The position numbers and the translations under genes were made by a program. Shown here piece after piece: positions 9,646 through 17,700 of a stretch of DNA of 64,000 bases. The stretch spans positions 1 to 64,000 of the forward strand of contig JABJMC010000028.1 in NCBI GenBank assembly GCA_018659585.1, given 5' to 3'. This DNA comes from Candidatus Peregrinibacteria bacterium (GTDB lineage Bacteria > Patescibacteriota > Gracilibacteria > UBA1369 > UBA12473). The notes beneath the pieces were generated by a model, which worked only from the letters and a program-made list of their open reading frames with translations, did no database searches and was not told the DNA's origin. Numbering within the stretch: position 1 is the first letter of the stretch; each line of letters starts with the position of its first letter.

Positions 9646-10344
9646 ATGTTGAAAACTTTCAAATCCTTAGGGGCAGCACTCATAATTGCGATGTTGGTGG
9701 TCCCTCATTTTGTTTTGGCGGCTAATTTAACCCCAAATTCGATTACTTGTTTTGATGATGGTGCTGATCCTGGTGATGGAGATCCAACTACAGAATGTGG
9801 ATTTAGTAGTGGTGACGCTTTTCCTCATGTGGTTGGTGATACAGTTGATGGAGATTCTGATACGGGGGTGCATATGCAGGGTCCTGAATATCCGATCATT
9901 ATTACTCTTGATTTAGGGTCATCAACGGCTAATGTGAGTGGAGTAAACATTGATCAAGGACCAGGAAGTTATGGAGGCAACGGAAATAGAATGGCCGCTA
10001 CCGGAGGAGGAGAGACAGCAAATAATACGGTGGATTATAGTACGAATGGTTCATCTTGGACGTCTTTTGGAGATATTCCAGCCTATAATGATGATGCTCC
10101 TACTTCTTATGACTATGTAGCTAACGTAATCGCTGCTAGTCCTGTTACAGCTAGGTATTTACGAATTACAAATTCGATGAATATATGTTCTGGATGTGGA
10201 TGGGGATTAGCAGAGTTTACGGTAACCACTACGGGCGGCGGCTCTGTCCCCGAGATGGGAGTTTGGGCCCTTTTAGTTATTTTGCCGATCATGGGATATG
10301 TAGTTTATAAGAGTGTTCCGATGATTAGGCCAACGGCGGTTTAA
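9646..10344 (+). CDS. Secreted discoidin-like protein with C-terminal sorting-type tail
   Basis: Start moved to MLKTFKSLG (signal peptide); C-terminus GGGSVPEMGVWALLVILPIMGYVVYKSVP resembles VPE/IPTL-type CTERM signals. Confidence 0.7.
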   Translation: MLKTFKSLGAALIIAMLVVPHFVLAANLTPNSITCFDDGADPGDGDPTTECGFSSGDAFPHVVGDTVDGDSDTGVHMQGPEYPIIITLDLGSSTANVSGVNIDQGPGSYGGNGNRMAATGGGETANNTVDYSTNGSSWTSFGDIPAYNDDAPTSYDYVANVIAASPVTARYLRITNSMNICSGCGWGLAEFTVTTTGGGSVPEMGVWALLVILPIMGYVVYKSVPMIRPTAV

Positions 10345-10363
10345 TATTTTCACAACATTTAAG

Positions 10364-10394
10364 AAGCGCGTTCCAAATTTGGGCGCGCTTTTTT
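10364..10394 (+). terminator. Rho-independent terminator
   Basis: AAGCGCG ttCCAAATTTGGg CGCGCTT followed by T-run. Confidence 0.85.
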
Positions 10395-10407
10395 GTTATT
10401 CAAAATC

Positions 10408-10485
10408 TGGGGTGAGTAGTGGGGTTCGAACCCACGACCTTCCGGACCACAACCGGACGCTCTAACCAACTGAGCTATACCCACC
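10408..10485 (-). tRNA. tRNA-His (anticodon GTG)
   Basis: Cloverleaf on minus strand GGTGGGTATAGCTCAGTTGGTTAGAGCGTCCGGTTGTGGTCCGGAAGGTCGTGGGTTCGAACCCCACTACTCACCCCA; G-1 opposite C73 and encoded CCA. Confidence 0.95.
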
Positions 10486-10636
10486 CTAATGGGATCCCTG
10501 ATAGCAAGTGGTCATAGTTAGCCAACAGGGCAGCCGTATTGTACGGATTTACGCTTCTTCGCGCAATCCTATTTTATTTCTGATAAAACTTAGGTATTAT
10601 TCCTTCGCACAAATTAAAAAAATTAAAACCTCCCAC

Positions 10637-11176
10637 ATGGCGACAATTACCGTAAAAATGGCGATGACCCCAGTTCAACAAAAGGTTCGCAAGATTTTGA
10701 AGTGGTTTATTCGTCTCAATTTTCTCGCAATTTTGATCACGTTGTATCTGACTTACATGCACTATAAGCCCGAGGCGAGCGAGATTTGTATGCTTGGCGA
10801 AACCTGGAACTGCGATATTGTAAATAAGAGCCCGTACGCTGAGCTTTTTGGTGTCCCAGTGGCCATTTTTGGCCTTATTGCTTACTCATTCCTATTTCTA
10901 GCCGCCATTGGACTCATACGTGATATTAAATTCTATAAATACCTTAAATTTCTTCGGCCAATTCGACTAATGTGGCTGATGTTTGCCGTGATTGCTGTTG
11001 GAGTTTTATTTTCAGGCTATCTGACCTACATCGAACTGTTTGTGCTCGAGGCGCTTTGTCTTTTTTGCGTTGCACAACAGGTTATAATTATTATTGATAT
11101 TTTCATGATGCTCAGTGTTTTGAGCACTATTGATCAAGGAAAAAAGGATAACCCCAATGTTTGTGAATTTTGTTAA
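10637..11176 (+). CDS. Vitamin K epoxide reductase (VKOR) family protein
   Basis: Four TM helices, Cys pair ALCLFCVAQQ and loop cysteines; start moved to MATITVK. Confidence 0.85.
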   Translation: MATITVKMAMTPVQQKVRKILKWFIRLNFLAILITLYLTYMHYKPEASEICMLGETWNCDIVNKSPYAELFGVPVAIFGLIAYSFLFLAAIGLIRDIKFYKYLKFLRPIRLMWLMFAVIAVGVLFSGYLTYIELFVLEALCLFCVAQQVIIIIDIFMMLSVLSTIDQGKKDNPNVCEFC

Positions 11177-11187
11177 CTTACTTTTAC

Positions 11188-11577
11188 ATGTTTAAAAAAC
11201 TTACTATTTTCAGTTTACTCACGGTTCTTGCACTTTCATTAACTGCTTGCGCTCCAGTTGAAGGAGGGGAGAGTTACGATGAATTTGCCCAGTGTTTAAC
11301 TGATGAAGGAATGACTCTTTACGGAGCTTTCTGGTGCGGACACTGTGCTGACCAGAAAAAATTGTTTGGCACAGCCATGGATTACATTGATTACGTTGAA
11401 TGCGATCCGCGCGGTGATGACGGTCAACCCGATCTTTGTTTAGAAGAAGGGATTGAAGGTTACCCAACTTGGAAAAACACTGACGGTCGCTCTTGGGTTG
11501 GTGCTCAATCTTTGGAAACTCTCGGCGAAATCACTGGTTGCCCAGTCCCGTCAACAGAAGAAGCAACAACCGAATAA
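11188..11577 (+). CDS. Thioredoxin-like lipoprotein
   Basis: Lipobox SLTAC; YGAFWCGHCADQKKLF CxxC motif; EGYPTW cis-Pro region. Confidence 0.88.
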   Translation: MFKKLTIFSLLTVLALSLTACAPVEGGESYDEFAQCLTDEGMTLYGAFWCGHCADQKKLFGTAMDYIDYVECDPRGDDGQPDLCLEEGIEGYPTWKNTDGRSWVGAQSLETLGEITGCPVPSTEEATTE

Positions 11578-11595
11578 TTTAACCCGTACCTTTAA

Positions 11596-12285
11596 ATGGA
11601 TGTAAAACTTATTACTGTTATTACCACAGCCTTAGTTGATTCAATTAATCCTTGTGCGATTGGAGTATTAGTTCTGTTAATCAGCACACTTTTATCACTC
11701 ACTCACGACAAAAAAAGAATGATGTTTGTGGGATTAGTTTATTTAACTGTGGTTTATATAACTTATTTCTTAGCCGGACTTGGACTTTTGTATTTTATCC
11801 AAAAATTAGCCATTGCCGATGGGATAGCTATTGCCGCTGGAATTTTGGTGATTATTCTTGGATTAATCGAAGTCAAAGATTTTTATTGGTATGGCCGTGG
11901 AATTTCGCTCACTATTCCCAAAAGTCAAATTGGAAGAATTAAACGTTACGCCGAAAAAGCCAGTATTCCAGGTGTGATTTTGTTGGGAGTGTTAGTTGCA
12001 GCTGTAGAATTACCCTGCACTGGCGGGCCATATTTAGCAATTACTTCTTTGTTAGCCAAAGATTTCAACATGGTCGCTTTTTGGTATTTAGCGCTTTATA
12101 ACTTCATTTTTGTATTACCTCTTTTGGTGATTTTGATAATGGTTTACACAACGCTCAGTGTAACTTCTATTGATTCCTGGAAAGGCAAATATCGCAAATG
12201 GATGCGCTTAGTTAGCGGGTTAGTAATGATTGCACTCGGAATTGTACTGATTCTTTATGCCAACGGAGATATTAGTTTGGGGTAA
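11596..12285 (+). CDS. CcdA/DsbD-like transmembrane protein
   Basis: Polytopic protein with DSINPCAIGVLVLLIS and AAVELPCTGGPYLAI motifs. Confidence 0.85.
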   Translation: MDVKLITVITTALVDSINPCAIGVLVLLISTLLSLTHDKKRMMFVGLVYLTVVYITYFLAGLGLLYFIQKLAIADGIAIAAGILVIILGLIEVKDFYWYGRGISLTIPKSQIGRIKRYAEKASIPGVILLGVLVAAVELPCTGGPYLAITSLLAKDFNMVAFWYLALYNFIFVLPLLVILIMVYTTLSVTSIDSWKGKYRKWMRLVSGLVMIALGIVLILYANGDISLG

Positions 12286-12302
12286 TAAGAATTAAAAAGA
12301 GC

Positions 12303-12460
12303 GTGAGCAAAAATTAGAGTAGCGCGCGTAGGCAAAATTTTTCTACGGGTCTCGTGGGTCCCGAGGAAAATTTTCCGAAGCTTAGCGAAACTTATTTTTG
12401 CGAACATCAGCTAGGAGGGGGAGCTCACGAGGGGGAACCCCAGGTTCACCCTCGTGTATA
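12303..12460. other. Highly folded intergenic region with nested inverted repeats
   Basis: GTGAGC...GCTCAC outer arms, GCAAAAAT...ATTTTTGC, GTAG...CTAC, CACGAGGG...CCCTCGTG. Confidence 0.45.
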
Positions 12461-12462
12461 GG

Positions 12463-12497
12463 AAAAACCCCCGCCCTCCCTTGAGCCAGGGGTTTTT
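12463..12497. terminator. Bidirectional terminator between convergent genes
   Basis: AAAAACCCC...GGGGTTTTT. Confidence 0.8.
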
Positions 12498-12552
12498 CAA
12501 GAATCTGTAGGAATCACCTAGCTAAAAGCCGAGCAACCCTTGAGATTATAAA

Positions 12553-13362
12553 TTATGAATCTTCTAGCCCCCTTAGGGCTAAAAAGGATTCTAAATCAAA
12601 GTCCAGGCGCGTCATATCATAGACACGCTCATAAGTACCTTTCGAAGTCGTTTCTGATGCAAAATCAAATTCAATTCCATTAAACACAGTCATTTTAAGG
12701 TAATTATATTTTTCCGCGAGAACTTCGTTTTCCTCGGCATAAAACCGGAACAGAGGACCATGCAACACATAAGCGGCGTAAGCCTCGGCAAAGTCTTCAA
12801 AAGGATTAGTCCGAGCGTAACCCGAGACAAACTCCCATTTAGAGCCAGTTCGCTTTTCAGAATCAGCCCAACTAGCACTGTAATACTGAAAACTAGGATC
12901 AGTATCCAGAACAGGCTGGCCACGATCTAGAAAGGCAGTTTTCTCACCGGGTCCAAAAGGGTCAAGTAAGCCAGTATCAACTACATGACCAAGTTCGTGC
13001 ACAAGCACAGCGACCAGTTCTTCCGGATTCATATCCACGCAACGCAGGATGACAGTATTGTCTCCTCCTAATCCACGACGAGCACTTGAGTCAAAGCTCA
13101 AAGTCAGATCATGGATCGCATTAGCATGTTCTTCCGGGAGAATAGTGAGAACGTCAGTTATCAGTTCGGTACACCATTCCAGAGTTTCGGCATCGTAAGT
13201 CCCAGCCACTTGGTAGAAATCTTGCGAAATCACCGGTGCACTAGAAAATTGTAATGTGAGGGCATCACGAGTTGAAGCCGTTGTAACTCCGGAAAAGGGT
13301 ACCGAAGCGGAAAATAGAATAAGTTGGCAAAGGGCAAGGCTGAGGAGACGGAAACGAATCAT
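12553..13362 (-). CDS. Secreted putative zinc metalloprotease-like protein
   Basis: Signal peptide; LVHELGHVVDTG (HExxH) motif. Confidence 0.7.
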   Translation of the reverse strand: MIRFRLLSLALCQLILFSASVPFSGVTTASTRDALTLQFSSAPVISQDFYQVAGTYDAETLEWCTELITDVLTILPEEHANAIHDLTLSFDSSARRGLGGDNTVILRCVDMNPEELVAVLVHELGHVVDTGLLDPFGPGEKTAFLDRGQPVLDTDPSFQYYSASWADSEKRTGSKWEFVSGYARTNPFEDFAEAYAAYVLHGPLFRFYAEENEVLAEKYNYLKMTVFNGIEFDFASETTSKGTYERVYDMTRLDFDLESFLALRGLEDS

Positions 13363-13487
13363 GGGGCGCTAATTAAGAGTAATTTGGCGCTTTGATTTTT
13401 GTTTTCCGAGCTTCAGCGTAAGGGGACTAGTATAACGATTTTAAAGAGTTTGTCAATGATAAAGTTAAAAGACAAGGAAAAGGACCC

Positions 13488-13581
13488 CAGGAATTTTCTC
13501 TTAACTGGAAAGAACCCCATCGGATCATGATCCAATGAGAACCTTTCTCGCTTACGCGGGACGTTTGCGAGAAAACACCTG
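13488..13581 (+). ncRNA. Copy B of the duplicated structured element
   Basis: See copy A at 820-910; P1 CAGG..TTTTCTC/GAGAAAA..CCTG, P2 CAT-c-GGATCATGATCC-a-ATG, P3 CTCGC-ttac-GCGGG. Confidence 0.55.
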
Positions 13582-13679
13582 AAATCCTTTTTTCACCATT
13601 TTACTAATTACGACAAATCTTCAAAAACCCCTTACTAATTAGAGGGGGAGTATAAATTGCAGATATAGGGTTGGACTCA

Positions 13680-13868
13680 GGGGAAGGGAAGTCGACTTTG
13701 GCGCCACCAGAAGGTGAGCCTTAGAAGAATCTTTCCTTCCCCGCGTGATGCGGGAAAGAGTGCAAATTGCCAATTAAGGCGGAAGCGTGAGGACTACCAC
13801 TAGCCGGTAGTCACACACAAGTGGGGGATTGGGTTCGGGGGGCGGCTAGTGCCATCCCGAACCCAGAA
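13680..13868. other. Structured non-coding region, possible ncRNA
   Basis: 12-bp long-range stem GGGGAAGGGAAG/CTTTCCTTCCCC, hairpins CCCGC-gtgat-GCGGG and GACTACC-actagcc-GGTAGTC, terminal GGGTTCGGG...CCCGAACCC. Confidence 0.4.
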
Positions 13869-13870
13869 AG

Positions 13871-14452
13871 CTAGATGACGGCGTCGTCACCGCCGCCGCC
13901 ACCGGCGGCGCGGCCGCCGCGGGTGAGGCGGCCGATGAGGCTCAGGACGGGGATCCGTCGCCACAGCGGAAAGAGCGTGGCCAGGAGCAGGCCGATGAAG
14001 ACCAGCCACCAGCTCCCACCGAGCATCCAGGCCGTGAAGCCGAAGACTGCGGCGCCCAGGCCGCTGCCTCCCACCGACAGGCCGGCTTGCACCGGGCCCT
14101 TGCCGGGGTAGATGCGGGGGGAGAGACCGACCAGCATCGGGATGAAGATCATCAAGAGGCTGCTCAGCAGCCCCTTCGACATGTCTCCAGCCTTCTCCTT
14201 CAGGGTCGCCTCGGCTTTCTCCTGGACGTTGTCCGTAGCGCGGTCCACGATGGGACCCCACACGTTCTTCTCCAGCCAACCTTCGTCGGACTGGTCGTCC
14301 TCGTCGTTGCTCTCGTTGTCACCGTCCTCGTCCCACTCCAGTGAGACCCCGAGGTTGTCGAGGGAGCCCTGCTGGGCTTCCTCTTGTTCCGTGGGGCCAC
14401 AGGCCGTGAGGGTGAGGGTGATGGCGAACAGGGCGATCAGGGTGCGTGTCAT
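13871..14452 (-). CDS. GC-rich lipoprotein with C-terminal TM helices and Gly-rich tail, probably foreign
   Basis: MTRTLIALFAITLTLTACGPTEQ lipobox; GGAGG Shine-Dalgarno 5 nt upstream of ATG; base composition far above the rest of the window. Confidence 0.7.
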   Translation of the reverse strand: MTRTLIALFAITLTLTACGPTEQEEAQQGSLDNLGVSLEWDEDGDNESNDEDDQSDEGWLEKNVWGPIVDRATDNVQEKAEATLKEKAGDMSKGLLSSLLMIFIPMLVGLSPRIYPGKGPVQAGLSVGGSGLGAAVFGFTAWMLGGSWWLVFIGLLLATLFPLWRRIPVLSLIGRLTRGGRAAGGGGGDDAVI

Positions 14453-14566
14453 AATGTCCTCCAGGAACATTCATTCAGGTTGTTTGCACGTTGCGGTAGT
14501 TTCCTCCTAACCACGAACACATACAAATTCGGAGCTAAGACGGAACTACCACAACTTTCCGCATCA

Positions 14567-14650
14567 CAGAGAGTCCATGAAAGCATCACAATTCAACTCA
14601 ATTTCTACTTGCGTAGAAAGAGGAAAAAATGACGCCCTCATGACTCTCTG
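14567..14650. repeat. Imperfect inverted repeat with nested hairpin
   Basis: CAGAGAGTCCATGA ... TCATGACTCTCTG with internal TTTCTAC-TTGC-GTAGAAA. Confidence 0.7.
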
Positions 14651-14767
14651 CAATGCCCGATTTTTCAAAGATCAAATCTTTTCTTTCTTCAATTAAAAAC
14701 TACCATATATAACAAAAAATGTCAATGATGTCAAACCTGTTTGTGTTAATACAAATTTACAACAATC

Positions 14768-17700
14768 TTATACTTCGCAAGCTGCTTTAAGCGAAGCTAG
14801 TGAGGCATCTAAATCATCCAAATTCTTTTGAGTAGGCTGCATTTCAATAACAACATTATGGAACGCTGTATCACGAGCAGCTTCTCCACGGTTAATAAAC
14901 TCGGTTACTTTTTTCTTGGATCCATGCGTCCCAGCCGCTAGTCCGGCCTTCATTTCTTTTTCCCAAGCGTCAAATTTTTGGTTCAGCTGGCCGTCAAAAG
15001 CCACAATCCATTCTTTTGCTTCTTTTTCTGTAATATCCCCTGGCTTTCTGGGTGGGGCAGTCCCACCTCCACCACCGCCGCCCCCACCACCACCATCTGG
15101 ATCTGGGTCAGGAGTAACAGGACAGTTATCTGGATCTTCCTCACACATTTTTTTAAGCAATCCACATAAATCATTAAATTCAATGGGATCATATTCAAAA
15201 TCTTCTCCTTGATCCTCAATTTTTCGTCCAAATCTTTCATTAAACTTATCAAACGGCATAATATGGCTTAATTCCCTTGGTACTTCATCAATCCCAATCA
15301 CTCGATCTAACCAGTGCCCAGTCGCTAAATCACCATTTTCGAAAGCATTTCGAACCGCGGTCATGGCCTCAATTCTAATGTATTGCATGTAAGCATCATG
15401 AACCTTGCCCCAGTTAGCTTTTTCATCTCTTAATCCAGAGGTGTATCGCTCGTGAACCAAAACAAAAGCATTTCGAATATTTTCTGGAGATTTCTTTCCA
15501 AGTCGTTCTGACCCAGAGAAATCAAAGCGATCCATCATTTGACGGTAAGTCCACATGTGACCTTGATATTCCGCGCTTCCATATCCAACTTCGGCCGCGG
15601 ATTTATAAAGTTGATCAAACTCATCGCGAGTAAAGTATTTATCTGTCGCACCAGGTTGCAGTTTACTTTCAATCATCTGATTAACTAGTGTCACTTGTCT
15701 TTGCATTTTAGCTGGATAAGTTGAACGATAATAAGTATCAACCTTATCTGTTTCGGTGGCTAACTGCGCATCAGTTAGAGTTCCTGCAGCATGTTTTTGC
15801 ATTAAATCCATCAATTCTAATCTGTAATGAAGCTCAGCCTCATCTTGTTTGTAATCAACCATTGAGGTCCATTTTTCATCTAAAATTTCACCTTCTAAAG
15901 CTCCACCAAAATCTAAAGCAATTAATTGATCCCAACGTCCTTTTAAATTACTTTCCATTCCGGCAAACACATTTCGCAATCTATCAAATGGTTGTGTAAA
16001 CGAGTTTTCGTTATTAAGTTCAAATACCTTGAAATTAATAACATCCGCACCCAACTCAAACTTAATAGCTGTTGGAGTAGGAGTGGAAGTGTCAAATTCC
16101 CACACCACTTCTTTAGAAGTTCCCTTATTAAATATAATTCGGGCGGTATTTGGCGCCGGATGTTCAACTGTATATCCGCTAAGTCCATGTAAAACCGGAA
16201 TAGTCTGCGTCAAAGTCTCACTAAGTTCAGTGTATTTCTCTTCATATGGAGGGAAGGCTTTAACTTGTGGCAAAGCTTCCATTAATTTTTCTTTTGTTAA
16301 GCGATCGTCTGGGTGGCTTGTCCAATCCCAGAGGATTCCTTGTTTCTTTTTTAATCCTTGTCCTAGTTCTCTACGGAAAACCTCGTTAAGGTCTCTAATA
16401 TAAGTACGATGGTTAGGTAAGAATTCATTCTGATTTTGGAAGTGATCTGTTTTTTCATACCAAACTTCTAGCACCATAAACAATAATTCATTGTGTTTTT
16501 TACTACCTTTAGTTCCTAGTCCAGCAAAATCCAGTTCATTCGCATAATCATGGAATTCTGCAAAAGCATCGGAATAATCTCGCCCTAATCCAAACCTCAA
16601 AAATTGAGCTTCATAAGGTTTGCGGGCCGCACCACTATGACCAACTAAATCATTGGCTAAATCTTTCAATTCTCGAGTTTTATCTAACACTCGGTTAGAG
16701 AAAACATCATGCACATCTTTTAACTGAATAGAGCTTCTTTCGGAAACCTCCATTAAATCACGTCGATAAGCATTTAAAATTTGTTTCTTTTTAAATGGAA
16801 CAAGCAAGTTCCAGTAAGCTTTATCTTCCAAAGAGTCATCAACTTCTTGGAAAGCCTTAGCTAACTCTTGATTTGTCGCTCGAGCCACTAGTTTATCTAC
16901 AAACCGGGAGCCCATCTTTAAATTATTAATTAAATACGTGCCAGTTGCTGGATCTTTAACAAAATCAAAGGTCGCGCCACCAGCCAAACTTGCAGTTTTA
17001 ACAGCACCAGTAAGGTTAACACTTTCAATTTTAATTCCTTTCATAAACTGAGCTTCTTCTGTAGCCGCTAATTGCGTTGATAAAGCCGCAATTGTTTTTT
17101 CTTCCATAATATCTGGCAATAATTCCGTAATAGTTTTAGCTTCACGATCATTGTATTTAACTCGTAACCCTCCTTCTGGTGTCAAAATTAATTCTAATTC
17201 CAAGTATTCACCATTTACTTCATAGCTTGGGCTAACCACCCAACGATTATTATCGGGATCCCATTTGGGATTATAAGTAGCCCCAAGGCTGGTGCCGACA
17301 AACAAAGCCTTCATTGCCTTTTCCAAATAAGCCCTCAAACTCTTGTATTCTGCTTCTAAATCTTGCCGATCCACTTCCTCCATGTCCTCTCGAACTGTAA
17401 AGGCAAATGGAGCGCTGGAATCAATTGGTTTTAATAAATGCTGAGTAATATCAGTGCCAGTAGTTGATTCACTAAACGAATAAGTAAATGGGAATCCCAT
17501 TACCACTGCTTGTTTTGGACCAACAGAAAGTTCAGCGTTCAAATCTTTAAATAATTGCGGAAGTTCAGTTTCAAAAGATCCAACTATCGCCGCTGGAGCT
17601 GCTTCGGCTCCGGCTCTAACGGCTTGACTAGGGGATCCACCTGATCCACCAGCATCCTCTTTATCAGAAGATCCACGTTTTTTTCGTTTATTACGTTTTT

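Noticed and set aside
13875-14510. Multiple overlapping ORFs in other frames of the GC-rich gene
   Set aside because: Expected from high GC; the minus-strand ORF alone has a signal peptide, lipobox and Shine-Dalgarno.
14916-15212. Plus-strand ORF with PPPPPPPPPPP
   Set aside because: Antisense to the Gly-rich linker of the 1347-aa gene; not an independent coding sequence.
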